Shown here in pieces: positions 10,101 to 17,376 of a DNA stretch of 64,000 nt. Below the pieces are notes generated by a model. It was given only the letters and a program-made list of their open reading frames with translations. It was not told the DNA's origin and searched no databases. The number at the start of each line of letters is the position of its first letter. The stretch's first letter is position 1. This stretch comes from Rhodoferax sp. TS-BS-61-7 (lineage in GTDB: Bacteria; Pseudomonadota; Gammaproteobacteria; Burkholderiales; Burkholderiaceae_C): the NCBI RefSeq assembly GCF_002943465.1, contig NZ_PTQY01000001.1, positions 124,001 through 188,000 of the forward strand. Direction: 5' to 3'. A program made the position numbers and the translations under genes.

Positions 10101-10748
10101 ACGGGAAACACGGGAAGCACCTACACCTTGGGTACCAACCTGGAGAATCTGACGGCTTTCGACGGAGCCGCGATCAACCTCACCGGGAACAGCGCGGCCA
10201 ACCGCCTTGAAGGCAATAGCTCTGCCAACACCATTTCCGGCGGTGGTGGCAACGACTACATCTTGGGTGCCGGTGGCAGCGATACGCTGACCGGCGGCGC
10301 TGGATCTGACACCTTTGCTTGGCGGCTTGCAGACAGCGGAACTGCAGGCAGTCCCGCGATCGACCGGATCACCGACTTCAATTATGGTGGTGGCTATAGC
10401 AACGTGGACAACGGATCTGGTGCCCCAACCGGAGGTGGAGATGTTCTGGATCTCCGGGATCTCTTGCAAGGGGAACGCACCACGTCCAGCAACACAGGCA
10501 GTGGCGTAGCGGACGTAGTGATTGACAACCTGCTGAACTTCATCGACATCAATGTCTCTGGTGGAAACACTACCTTGCGCATCAGCAAGGATGGCGGATT
10601 CACAGGTGGCACCTATGCATCGGGGGCAGAGGACCAGCGCATCATCATCGAAGGCGTCAACCTTTACACCGCGACAGGCGTTGCGGCAGGAAGCGAGGCC
10701 CTATTGCTTCAGACTCTGATCAAGAATGGAACACTGGTCATCGACTGA
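4188..10748 (+). CDS. lapA: Giant RTX adhesin with retention module (LapA/BapA-like)
   Basis: A 2186-residue biofilm adhesin exported by type I secretion. Order: residues 1-145, retention module that plugs the outer-membrane channel, containing a dialanine LapG cleavage motif TAAG at 118-121 and the downstream HSFVRLVRV block; about 175-285, an Ig/Calx-beta-like domain; about 293-997, six Calx-beta domains made of two near-identical 360-residue blocks; 1002-1442, two identical 220-residue blocks of Ig/cadherin-like domains; about 1442-1585, VCBS-like domain; about 1587-1840, PA14-like domain that may bind sugar; about 1870-1960 and 2000-2060, glycine/aspartate nonapeptide RTX repeats (for example GGAGNDTLNGGDGND) that bind calcium; then a type I secretion C-terminal target ending LIKNGTLVID. 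There is a good ribosome-binding site (GGAG) seven bases before the ATG. There is no N-terminal signal peptide, as expected for type I export. Confidence 0.95.
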   Translation: MAANQVTAQARGVVVILQGKAWIVNADGSRRTLKLGDEVQEGQVVATEDGTRLELAMPHGQPLSIASGRELLLDANLLGTAPTDPTEAALKDLNSGAQAVARALASGSGDLSAELEATAAGLGGGEGGDSHSFVRLVRVSEGLNPLDIQRAVQGSTEELIFPTGAGNNNTSIPTTSDPTVVAVSSPRETEGTSLSYSVSLTGTTTQAVTYSFSLSGGSAPQQAATASDYGTPTFSNGVTFNAVAGTVTVPAGVNGFSITMPTVNDTTYEKEEYLLVNVGGAVGTGTIVDNDTAPVFNMGSDFVVDEAAGTITFTVTKTGSTALSSTVSFSTVDGTATAGSDYTSTAGSLTFAAGETTKTITVPITNDSVFEGSEAFSVQISAPTNATIGDNAQVATIVDDGRTLPGGPANDDRPSLSIGSDVVIDEAAGTVTFTVTKTGSTSLPVTVDFATANGSATAGSDYTAAAGSLSFAAGETTKTITVSITNDTAYEISENFSVSISNPTNATLGTSTATGTIVDDGRTLPGGGTANDDRPGFSINDVTIDEAAGTVTFTVTRAGDLSQAASVNYAGADGSASSADYAVAPGSLNFSAGVATQTITVNITNDAVFEGPETFNINLSNPSGAVIVDGIGLGTIVDDGRTLPGGGTSNDDRPVFNMGSDFVVDEAAGTITFTVTKTGSTALSSTVSFSTVDGTATAGSDYTSTAGSLTFAAGETTKTITVPITNDSVFEGSEAFSVQISAPTNATIGDNAQVATIVDDGRTLPGGPANDDRPSLSIGSDVVIDEAAGTVTFTVTKTGSTSLPVTVDFATANGSATAGSDYTAAAGSLSFAAGETTKTITVSITNDTAYEISENFSVSISNPTNATLGTSTATGTIVDDGRTLPGGGTANDDRPGFSINDVTIDEAAGTVTFTVTRAGDLSQAASVNYAGADGSASSADYAVAPGSLNFSAGVATQTITVNITNDAVFEGPETFNINLSNPSGAVIVDGIGLGTIVDNDTPPVNTTPGAQSTTEDAARVFSTANGNALSVSDVDGGTLTTTVAVTNGTLTALAFAGATITNNGTGSVTISGTAAAITGALNGLSFAPTADYNGSATLTLTTSDGTASDVDTVAITVTPVADIADNTATTSEDNAVTINVLGNDSFENAGRAITAVNGSAITDGGAAVAVTNGSVALVGGQLVFTPAANFNGTVPTFTYTVTSGGVTETANVNVSVTAVNDPPVNTTPGAQSTTEDAARVFSTANGNALSVSDVDGGTLTTTVAVTNGTLTALAFAGATITNNGTGSVTISGTAAAITGALNGLSFAPTADYNGSATLTLTTSDGTASDVDTVAITVTPVADIADNTATTSEDNAVTINVLGNDSFENAGRAITAVNGSAITDGGAAVAVTNGSVALVGGQLVFTPAANFNGTVPTFTYTVTSGGVTETANVNVSVTAVNDPPVARDDTNAASEDGTTTLTVSAANGVILSGGNATTRDTDTEGNTLNVTAVRTGTEAGTGSSGSVGTGLIGTYGTLTLNANGGYIYVLNNSSPIVQNLTAGQVVQDVFTYTISDGNGGTDQAALTINVTGAQDLTAPGPTITPLTGAATGLNGEYYGYNGTAGAATRQHSDDGTATFGVHSEAGNLNSVEDLYQIINGRNIAGGGASIVGTATTAASNVADVSFKARSIDYGFNPTVNSSLGSNQTVVAGSALLAKDNNADSTTRALSNFLDQDLGTGVVQTGTSNSNGTSGLGQTTDAAVRLSGKIYTQPGSYDFRVTADDGFRFRVAGQTLLEYDGNQGPTTRIFNNVQLGDLQGGLQDIELLYWEQGGNARLRIEYKSSSSGTWQVMSLSNTAMFTNENAPTIANAEIQDLVYDGGTGQWQLRTGSRLDGDAGNNTITGGTGRDYLTGGNGSDTLNGGAAADTLDGGAGNDTLNGGDGNDLLIGGSGSDTLAGGVGDDFYRLSDTLDTITEAAGAGFDTVQLDATYVTGNTGSTYTLGTNLENLTAFDGAAINLTGNSAANRLEGNSSANTISGGGGNDYILGAGGSDTLTGGAGSDTFAWRLADSGTAGSPAIDRITDFNYGGGYSNVDNGSGAPTGGGDVLDLRDLLQGERTTSSNTGSGVADVVIDNLLNFIDINVSGGNTTLRISKDGGFTGGTYASGAEDQRIIIEGVNLYTATGVAAGSEALLLQTLIKNGTLVID
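4539..4550 (+). other. Predicted LapG cleavage site (TAAG) in the adhesin retention module
   Basis: Codons for T118-A119-A120-G121. In Pseudomonas fluorescens LapA the protease LapG cuts between the two alanines of a TAAG motif a little over 100 residues from the N-terminus. The motif, its distance from the start and the presence of a lapG gene in the same locus agree with that model. Confidence 0.75.
5066..7177 (+). repeat. Two-copy tandem duplication, 1080-bp period, within adhesin gene
   Basis: Bases 5066-6097 and 6146-7177 read identically wherever I compared them line by line (period 1080). The unit is 360 codons and encodes three Calx-beta domains, each ending with a DDGRTLPGG-type or DND linker. 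The period is a multiple of three, so copy number can change without a frameshift. Near-zero divergence means recent duplication or active homogenisation. Confidence 0.93.
7191..8518 (+). repeat. Two-copy tandem duplication, 660-bp period, within adhesin gene
   Basis: Bases 7191-7858 and 7851-8518 are identical by direct reading (period 660, 220 codons). Each unit holds two Ig/cadherin-like domains beginning after NDPPVNTTPG or NDTPPVNTTPG. It directly follows the 1080-bp duplication, so about 3.4 kb of the gene is repetitive. Confidence 0.93.
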
Positions 10749-10765
10749 TGCCACGGCAGGCGAGT

Positions 10766-12691
10766 TTAGCGACCTGCCACTTCGTGCACGCCAGGACCTG
10801 TTGCACCGTCAAACCCCAAACCCACCAGTGCAGACAACTCTGCACTGGTGGCGACACCTTCAGCCAAAACCTGCAGGCCAATGTTGTGGGCAATACTACA
10901 CAGTCCCTTCAAAAATGCGGCATTGCCCGCATTGGCATCCACTCCGCGAACAAAACTTGCATCGACTTTGAGGTAATCCAGTCCCAGTTCATGCAGCAAG
11001 CCGATCTGGCTGAAATGGTGTCCGTAGTGTTCCAGGCCCGTACGGCATCCGCGACCCTTCAGCTCAGTGCAAAGTGCCTTAAAAGCTGGCAAATGCTGCA
11101 GAGCTCCGGCTTCCGAAACCTCTAACCACAAGCGCAGGGCCACATCCTTGTGTGCATCAATGAGCGCAAGCAGTCTCGGTCTGAACTGCAAATCCTGCAG
11201 AGAACTGGCAGAAAGATTGATCGCCAAACCGTTCAATTGCGGCTGTGCACGGAGTTCTTTCAATCCCAATTGAACCGCCGCCAAATCCAGGGCCGGCGTC
11301 AGCTTCAATCGTTCAGCTACAGGCAAAAACCGGCCAGCAGGAAGCCATTCCCCCTTCTCATCGAACATCAATCGCAACGGGCACTCGCGGTGTGACAGGC
11401 CGCCCTCTGCGTTAACAACAGGAAAAGAAATCAGCCGGACCCAGCCGTGCTCCAGCGCACGCAGAATCATCACGGACCACTGCTCTGCCGTGCGCGGCAT
11501 TTCATCGGCTGTGTCTTGCACCGCCTCACGCACACCGTCTGCATGCTCCGCCTCCACAGTAGCCAGCGCCAAGTCCACACGAGCCAACAGTCCACCCATG
11601 TTTTCCCCGTGGACAAACTGACCAACCCCCAGCCAGGCACTGGCCTGACCATCGACAAAAGGGGCCGACACCTGCACCAATCGCTGCAACAGCTGCTGAG
11701 CCGCAGCCAGACCCGCACGTTCCGCTGGCAACAGAACCGCGAAATCAGCCCCGTTAAGCCGAGCCCCAGCCCCATTGGGCATACTGGCCGCACACGCGGC
11801 AATAACCTTGCCGGCAGTTTTGAGAAATTCGTCGGTCGCAGCGCGGCCCAGACGTCGATTGATATCTGCCAAATTGGCCAAACGCACCAAGATCAATCCA
11901 CCCCCAACAGAGTCTTCAGCGTCAATACATTGGCGCAAACGTGCCATGAAATGCGAGCGATTGGCCAAGCCCGTCAAAGGGTCAAAATTGGCCTCCTGCC
12001 TCACCACCTCCAGACGCGAGGCTTCTTCCTCAAACATACCTTTGAGACGCCCTACCGTAGCATTCATAGCAACGGCCAGCTGCTTGAGCTCGGGAACCTT
12101 GGGCTCTTCAACTGTTACAAAGCGCCGCTGGGTGATCGCTTTAGCTTGCTCGATCACGGTATTCAAGGGCTTGCGTATACGCCCCAACACCATAGAGCCG
12201 AGCAAACCACCGACTACACCCGCAACACCCAATGCGAGCACCATCTCATAAGCACTCTTCCACAACGCCCCATAAGCAAACCGGCTGTGGCTCACCAACG
12301 TCACCGTACCGAACTGCTTCCAGCCACTGCTGATCTGCGCCTGCCCGGGGGTCGCTGCAATGGGCAACAAATGGATGAACCACTTCGGCGCACCAGCGTC
12401 CTTGGCATCACTGATGCGCTCGGCAATCGCTTTGCCAGTGGGATCCGTGATGCGTATCAACTCATAGTGACCGCTGTCGAATAGCGACGCAACCACCAAA
12501 TCCGCCATCACCGCATCCGGATTGCCCTGACTCAGCGAAAGTGCCAGCGCTGTCGCGTTGTCCGTATTCTTGATGGACAGCTGTGACTCCAGATAACCCC
12601 GCGCACTGAGCAAAGATGCCAACAAACTGCCACCCAAAGCCAACAACATACTGGCCACAATGGCCAACCACAACTGACGGTACATCGACAT
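10766..12691 (-). CDS. lapD: LapD-like inner-membrane c-di-GMP receptor (degenerate GGDEF/EAL)
   Basis: Controls adhesin release by sequestering the protease LapG when c-di-GMP is high. The 641-residue protein has a membrane helix (about 7-29), a LapD/MoxY periplasmic domain (about 30-148, with the family-typical GWKQFGTVTLVSH stretch), a second helix (about 150-170), a HAMP region, then GGDEF and EAL domains. Both are catalytically degenerate: GGDEF reads NGADF (313-317), EALLR reads ECPLR (436-440), and the EAL DD metal motif reads EH (554-555). This fits a binding-only receptor, as in LapD. The start has a clear AGGAG site. The gene lies 23 bases downstream of lapG on the same strand and converges on the adhesin gene with a 17-base gap. 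Confidence 0.92.
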   Translation of the reverse strand: MSMYRQLWLAIVASMLLALGGSLLASLLSARGYLESQLSIKNTDNATALALSLSQGNPDAVMADLVVASLFDSGHYELIRITDPTGKAIAERISDAKDAGAPKWFIHLLPIAATPGQAQISSGWKQFGTVTLVSHSRFAYGALWKSAYEMVLALGVAGVVGGLLGSMVLGRIRKPLNTVIEQAKAITQRRFVTVEEPKVPELKQLAVAMNATVGRLKGMFEEEASRLEVVRQEANFDPLTGLANRSHFMARLRQCIDAEDSVGGGLILVRLANLADINRRLGRAATDEFLKTAGKVIAACAASMPNGAGARLNGADFAVLLPAERAGLAAAQQLLQRLVQVSAPFVDGQASAWLGVGQFVHGENMGGLLARVDLALATVEAEHADGVREAVQDTADEMPRTAEQWSVMILRALEHGWVRLISFPVVNAEGGLSHRECPLRLMFDEKGEWLPAGRFLPVAERLKLTPALDLAAVQLGLKELRAQPQLNGLAINLSASSLQDLQFRPRLLALIDAHKDVALRLWLEVSEAGALQHLPAFKALCTELKGRGCRTGLEHYGHHFSQIGLLHELGLDYLKVDASFVRGVDANAGNAAFLKGLCSIAHNIGLQVLAEGVATSAELSALVGLGFDGATGPGVHEVAGR

Positions 12692-12714
12692 AACAATCTC
12701 CTCTTGCCAACGAC

Positions 12715-13419
12715 TTATTCAAAACCTTCTGCTTTGGCACGCCGCAGCAAATCTTCCCAACGCGACAAACGCCCCGTGCCACCCGCTGCCGCCGACTCGC
12801 CTCCGGCAATGCCAGCAAACACCCCCGCGCTGTTGAAGCTGAACACTGGCACCAAATCGGGCCTGCGCGATGCGGGACGGATATCAGGAATCAGGTTGTC
12901 CATGATCAAGGGCTCGGCATCCGGCTGGGCGTAGTAAGCCAACACCATATGCGCCTGCGTCGGAGCCCCTTCTGCGCTACCTGTTTTTGCTCGCACATAA
13001 ATCAGGCGCAGCTTCTCCGGGGCGACCCCGGTCTGTAATAAAGTGAAATACTTGGCAATCGAGAAGTCCTCACAATCGCCAGAACCACGCCCAATCGATT
13101 CCATGGGCGTCGCCCAGTAATCGGGCTGTGACCACACCACGGTGTCATCTGCAAACTGAAGCTGCTGGTTAAAAAAACCGTTCACCCGCTTGATCCGCTC
13201 AGAGTCGGAAGCGGCCATGCCGGCCTGCACCACTGATCGCCACGCATTGAACTTTGCAGTGGGTGCATTGCCCCAGCGCTGGGTCAGACTGGACAACAAG
13301 CGGTCAAAGTCGGCGGCACCATTCGCCACACCCACTAGCAATGCCAGGCAGCACAAAACCGCCAGCACCCCATGCAGCGAAGCCATACCTGTCATGCGAC
13401 GGCGTGCGACTCCGCTCAT
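12715..13419 (-). CDS. lapG: LapG-like periplasmic transglutaminase-like cysteine protease
   Basis: Cleaves the adhesin N-terminus to release it from the cell surface. With the ATG at 13419 the product is 234 residues with a signal sequence (hydrophobic VLAVLCCLALLVGVANGA, about 19-35). The frame is open further upstream to 13752, but that extension has no family character; ATGs at 13395 and 13386 are alternatives. Catalytic triad: Cys116 in GSGDCEDFSIAKY, His157 in QAHMVLAYY, Asp174 in IMDNL. Asp115 and Glu117 flanking the cysteine match the calcium-binding residues of P. fluorescens LapG. It is upstream of lapD in the same transcription unit and divergent from the lapE-like gene. Confidence 0.93.
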   Translation of the reverse strand: MSGVARRRMTGMASLHGVLAVLCCLALLVGVANGAADFDRLLSSLTQRWGNAPTAKFNAWRSVVQAGMAASDSERIKRVNGFFNQQLQFADDTVVWSQPDYWATPMESIGRGSGDCEDFSIAKYFTLLQTGVAPEKLRLIYVRAKTGSAEGAPTQAHMVLAYYAQPDAEPLIMDNLIPDIRPASRRPDLVPVFSFNSAGVFAGIAGGESAAAGGTGRLSRWEDLLRRAKAEGFE

Positions 13420-13627
13420 GAGAGTCTGGGTACCACCGAAAAAAATCCGGATAACGTGACATTCATCGCATTTAGGCCGGGTTTTCCACCTTGGAAAGTG
13501 AATCAAAGGGTGCCAAAAAAACAAGGGCACCCCGATAATCACAAGGCAGGCGTTGTGCAAAAGATTAGCATAGCGCATCTCTCTCCACACAAGCATGGCA
13601 CGCTTGGAACCCAAGAAGTTTCTATCC

Positions 13628-15487
13628 ATGACCCGACTGACGACCATCAGCCAAGCCATTGCGCTTATCGCGCTCACCTGGGGCGCCCATGCCCAAACGG
13701 CAAGCCCACTCGCATCGCCCACTACGCTCAAAGATGCGGTGGAGCGCGCCATCCTTCAGAACCCTGAAGTGAAGTACCGTTTTCACAATTTCGAAGCCTC
13801 GCAGCAAGAACGCAAGTCGGCAGAAGGTGCCTGGCTACCCCGGGTGGACCTGGAAGCCGGTACCTCGGCCAATGAAACCGTCAAACCATCGCTGGCAGAC
13901 GCCAAGTCCTACAGCGCCAACCGTGCCAGCATCCTGCTGCGCCAAACCCTGTTCGACGGCTTTGCTACCCTGAACGAAGTACGGCGCTTGAGTCACGCAC
14001 AGCAAACAACCTACTATGAATTGCAATCGGTCAGCAACCAAACCGGCCTGGAAACGGCCCGTGCCTATCTGGATGTGATTCGTTACCGGGAACTGGTAGA
14101 GATGGCGGCAGACAACCTGTTGACCCACCGCGAGGTCTACGACCGGTTGAACCAAAAAGTCCAGGCCGGCGTGGGCCGACGTGTGGATCTGGAACAAGCC
14201 TCGGGCCGCATGGCATTGGCTGAATCCAACTGGATTACCGAAGTCAGCAACCTGCATGACGTCTCAGCCCGTTACCAGCGCTTGGTTGGCGACATTCCTG
14301 CAGCTACCCTCAGTCCCCCGCAGCCGCTGGTGGGCGCCATGCCTCAGGGCATCGAGTTTTTGCGCGGCGCAGTGGCCCAAAACCCGGACTTTCTGGCCTC
14401 GGTCTCCACCCTGCGCGCCTACCGCGCCGACATGAACCTGCGTAAATCTCCGCTCTACCCGACACTGGAATTTCGTGCCCGCCAGAGTTTTGAAACCAAC
14501 CAGAGTGGCGTGACCGGTGACTACCGCGACTCCGTGCTGGAACTGGTACTGAGCTACAACCTCTTCCGCGGCGGCTCGGACATCGCCAAGGTCAAGCAAT
14601 ACGCATCCAAACTGAATGTGGCCTTTGACCTGCGGGACAAGGCCTGTCGCGATGTCTGGCAAACCGGCCAGATTGCCTACAACGACTCCGTACGCCTAGG
14701 CTCACAAATCAAGCTACTACAACAGCACGAGCTATCCACCTCCAAAGCCCGCGTGGCTTACCAACAGCAGTTCGACATTGGCCAACGCTCACTACTGGAC
14801 CTGCTGGACACCGAAAACGAGTACTACCAGGCGCGCCGTGCACTGGCCAACGCCGAATACGACCTGCAACTCTCGCATGCGCGTGTACTGGCATCGTCCG
14901 GCTCGCTGCTGCAAGCCCTGCAATTGCGCCCCTTGTCCACCGATCTGCCCAGCACCGCCGGCGGCACCGAAGACCAGGACGACCTGATGGAGTGCAGCAG
15001 CCACACCCTGCCCTCTATCGAAAAAACTCCTGTGCCCGTAGCAAGCCCCAAACCCGCTCCACTGGCCCCGCTGCCCGCGCCTGTGGTGGTGGCCCCCGCC
15101 CCTGCAGTGCCCAAACCCGACCCCGTAGCCCAAGCCTGCTCCCAGACCCCCTCGGCGGTGCAAACCTGGCTGGCCGCCTGGAACTCCAAGGATGCGAACA
15201 GCTATTTGGGGCATTACGCCGACAACTTCATCCCCGCCATGGGCATGAGCCGCAACGCCTGGGAAAATCTGCGCAAAAAACGCATTGGCAAGCAAGGCGA
15301 CATCCAGACCACCATCAGCGACATCAAACCCCTGGCATGCGACGCAAAAACCGCTGAAGTGTCATTCAAACAGGAATACGGCTCCGTCGACTACCGCGAC
15401 AGCGTGGAAAAGACCCTGTCCCTCACACGCGTGGGCGACAGCTGGAAGATTGTTCGCGAAACCGTGACCAAAGGCCGAACCTTCTAA
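13628..15487 (+). CDS. lapE: TolC-family outer-membrane channel (LapE-like) fused to an NTF2-like domain
   Basis: Outer-membrane component of the adhesin secretion system and the pore in which the retention module would sit. From the ATG at 13628 the product is 619 residues with a signal peptide ending AHAQ (about residue 22); an ATG at 13595 would add 11 unlikely residues. Residues about 35-450 are a TolC-type protein with two outer-membrane efflux repeats. Then comes an unusual Pro/Ala-rich linker (about 464-505) and a C-terminal SnoaL/NTF2-like domain (about 508-619, starting VQTWLAAWNSKDANSYLGHY and ending DSWKIVRETVTKG) of the DUF4440 or Cds6 C-terminal type. The extension is discussed under findings. 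A strong terminator follows. Confidence 0.92.
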   Translation: MTRLTTISQAIALIALTWGAHAQTASPLASPTTLKDAVERAILQNPEVKYRFHNFEASQQERKSAEGAWLPRVDLEAGTSANETVKPSLADAKSYSANRASILLRQTLFDGFATLNEVRRLSHAQQTTYYELQSVSNQTGLETARAYLDVIRYRELVEMAADNLLTHREVYDRLNQKVQAGVGRRVDLEQASGRMALAESNWITEVSNLHDVSARYQRLVGDIPAATLSPPQPLVGAMPQGIEFLRGAVAQNPDFLASVSTLRAYRADMNLRKSPLYPTLEFRARQSFETNQSGVTGDYRDSVLELVLSYNLFRGGSDIAKVKQYASKLNVAFDLRDKACRDVWQTGQIAYNDSVRLGSQIKLLQQHELSTSKARVAYQQQFDIGQRSLLDLLDTENEYYQARRALANAEYDLQLSHARVLASSGSLLQALQLRPLSTDLPSTAGGTEDQDDLMECSSHTLPSIEKTPVPVASPKPAPLAPLPAPVVVAPAPAVPKPDPVAQACSQTPSAVQTWLAAWNSKDANSYLGHYADNFIPAMGMSRNAWENLRKKRIGKQGDIQTTISDIKPLACDAKTAEVSFKQEYGSVDYRDSVEKTLSLTRVGDSWKIVRETVTKGRTF

Positions 15488-15504
15488 GCCAGGGCCTCCC
15501 CATG

Positions 15505-15531
15505 AAAAAAGCGACCCGAGGGTCGCTTTTT
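15505..15531. terminator. Bidirectional Rho-independent terminator
   Basis: Stem GCGACCC/GGGTCGC (15511-15517 with 15520-15526) and a GA loop, flanked by an A-run on the left and a T-run on the right, so it can work for the lapE-like gene (+) and for ssb (-). Confidence 0.88.
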
Positions 15532-15548
15532 CTTTGCCCGGTTCCGGG

Positions 15549-16052
15549 TTAGAACGGAATGTCGTCATCCATGTCGTCAAAGCCACTCGCCGGCCGCGGC
15601 GCGGGCGCCTGGCGTGGAGCCGGTGCGGCAGCTGCGGGGCGGGCTGCGGGAGGTGCCATGCGGCGGGGGGGCGGTGCACCGCCTTCGTCGCCGCCATCGG
15701 ACGGGCCACCCATGCCTTCACGGCCGCCCAGCAGTTGCAGTTCTGTGGCCACAATGTCCACGGTGTTCTTTTCAACGCCCGACTGGTCGGTGTACTTGCC
15801 GTACTTGAGTCGGCCTTCCACGTAGATGGGGCGGCCTTTTTTCACGTATTCACCAGCGATCTCGGCCAGGCGGTCATAAAAGGTCACGCGGTGCCACTGG
15901 GTGTCTTCCACCGTCTCGCCGGTGTTGCGGTCCTTGCGGCGGCTGCTGGTGGCCACGCTGACGTTCGCCACGGCCTGTCCGGAGGGCAGGTAGCGGATTT
16001 CAGGGTCGCGACCGCAGTTGCCGACCAGAATGACTTTGTTGACGGATGCCAT
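15549..16052 (-). CDS. ssb: Single-stranded DNA-binding protein
   Basis: Binds ssDNA during replication, recombination and repair. The 167-residue protein begins MASVNKVILVGNCGRDPE, has the OB fold over about 110 residues (motifs EIRYLPSGQAVANVSVATS and YVEGRLKYGKY), then a Gly/Pro/Ala-rich linker and the conserved acidic tip DDDIPF that docks partner proteins. It lies 24 bases downstream of the MFS gene on the same strand and shares the bidirectional terminator. The uvrA/MFS/ssb order is common in Burkholderiales. Confidence 0.98.
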   Translation of the reverse strand: MASVNKVILVGNCGRDPEIRYLPSGQAVANVSVATSSRRKDRNTGETVEDTQWHRVTFYDRLAEIAGEYVKKGRPIYVEGRLKYGKYTDQSGVEKNTVDIVATELQLLGGREGMGGPSDGGDEGGAPPPRRMAPPAARPAAAAPAPRQAPAPRPASGFDDMDDDIPF

Positions 16053-16076
16053 GGTTTTCTCCAGATTAATCGCAGA

Positions 16077-17261
16077 TTATGCCGCCGCCCGGGGCGCCGG
16101 GGCCTGCATGGGCCAAGCCACCACCAACCAAGCCAGCATGGCCACTGCGCAGCAGGCAAACAGGGCCTGTGGCCCGGCGGATTGGACCAGCCAGCCCCCC
16201 ACCGCACCACCGGCAAAAAAGCCCAACGACTGCAAGGTGTTGTACACCCCCAGCGCCGCGCCGCGGGATGCCGCCGGTGCGACCCGCGAGGCCAGGCTGG
16301 GCTGGCTGGCCTCCAGCACATTGAAGCCGCAAAAGAACAGCAACAGCAGCAGCCCCAGCATCCAGACGCCCGGTGCTGCACCGCTGCTACTGACGGCCAA
16401 TAGCGCCAACTGCACCAGCCCAATCAGTCCAATGGCCGCCAAAAATACGGCGCGCAGGTAGCCTCTTTTTTCCAACGGGAACAAGGCCGCACCCATCACC
16501 ACAAACGATGCCAGCACCGCTGGCAGATACACCTGCCAGTGGAGATCACGCACCAGCCCGGCCCGCACCAACATGCCTGGCAGCGCCACCCACATGGCCA
16601 ACTGCACTGCGTGCAGCACAAATACCCCAACATTCAGGCGCAGCAACGCCGGGTGGCCCAGCACAGACAACAAACCACCGCGCGCCTGGTCTACATGTTG
16701 TGCAGGTTCGGGCGGCACCCACCACAGCACCACCGCAATGCCCCCCAAGGCCAGGGTCGCGGTCACGGCAAACAGGCCATGCAAGCCCAAGTAGGCCGCC
16801 AACAGAGGCGATAGAACGAGAGAGAGCGCAAACACGAGCCCGATGCTGGCGCCCACCAGTGCCATCGCCTTGGTGCGCACCACGTCGCGCGTCTGGTCCG
16901 CCAGCAAGGCTGTCACCGCGGCCGAGATGGCACCCGCACCTTGCAAAGCGCGCCCGGCCACCAACCACGGCAGCGTGGGTGCCCAGGCCGCCATGGCACT
17001 GCCCGCCGCAAAAATCACCAGCCCCACCACCATGACAGGTTTGCGTCCCAAGCGATCCGATGCCATGCCAAACGGAATCTGCAGCAGCCCCTGGGTCAGT
17101 CCGTAAATACCCATGGCCATGCCGACCAGCGCCGCATCCTCCCCACCGGGGTATTTGTGCGCTTCCAGGGCAAACACGGGCAACACCAAAAACAGCCCCA
17201 GCATGCGCAGGGCAAAAATCAGTGCAAGTGAGGCACTGGAACGACGCTCCAGCGGCGTCAT
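16077..17261 (-). CDS. Major facilitator superfamily permease (YajR/Bcr-type)
   Basis: A 394-residue, 12-helix transporter. The first helix contains [18 protein letters not shown], followed by the A-motif-like segment [13 protein letters not shown] between helices 2 and 3 that marks MFS drug/proton antiporters. The frame is open back to 17597, but the upstream residues are not membrane-like; the ATG at 17261 (MTPLERRSS) is preferred and a GTG at 17300 is possible. Substrate cannot be told. It is divergent from uvrA and probably cotranscribed with ssb. Confidence 0.88.
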   Translation of the reverse strand: MTPLERRSSASLALIFALRMLGLFLVLPVFALEAHKYPGGEDAALVGMAMGIYGLTQGLLQIPFGMASDRLGRKPVMVVGLVIFAAGSAMAAWAPTLPWLVAGRALQGAGAISAAVTALLADQTRDVVRTKAMALVGASIGLVFALSLVLSPLLAAYLGLHGLFAVTATLALGGIAVVLWWVPPEPAQHVDQARGGLLSVLGHPALLRLNVGVFVLHAVQLAMWVALPGMLVRAGLVRDLHWQVYLPAVLASFVVMGAALFPLEKRGYLRAVFLAAIGLIGLVQLALLAVSSSGAAPGVWMLGLLLLLFFCGFNVLEASQPSLASRVAPAASRGAALGVYNTLQSLGFFAGGAVGGWLVQSAGPQALFACCAVAMLAWLVVAWPMQAPAPRAAA

Positions 17262-17376
17262 CGTGGTATCGGGAACGGAGGGGGCGGACACGGCAGGCAC
17301 TCTCAGGCAATAAAAGCGGCAGAAACCGGGACGTGACACCGCAGCCCGACATTGTCTATCATGGCGGGTTACTCTT

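Noticed and set aside
10749..10790. Terminator between the adhesin and lapD genes
   Set aside because: A GGCAGG/CCTGCC pairing exists but it runs into the lapD coding region and has no T-run.
12715..13752. 345-residue version of LapG
   Set aside because: The first 111 codons carry no signal peptide or family similarity, and the ATG at 13419 starts a proper signal sequence.
17262..17376. LexA (SOS) box upstream of uvrA
   Set aside because: No CTGT-N8-ACAG match was found in the intergenic region.
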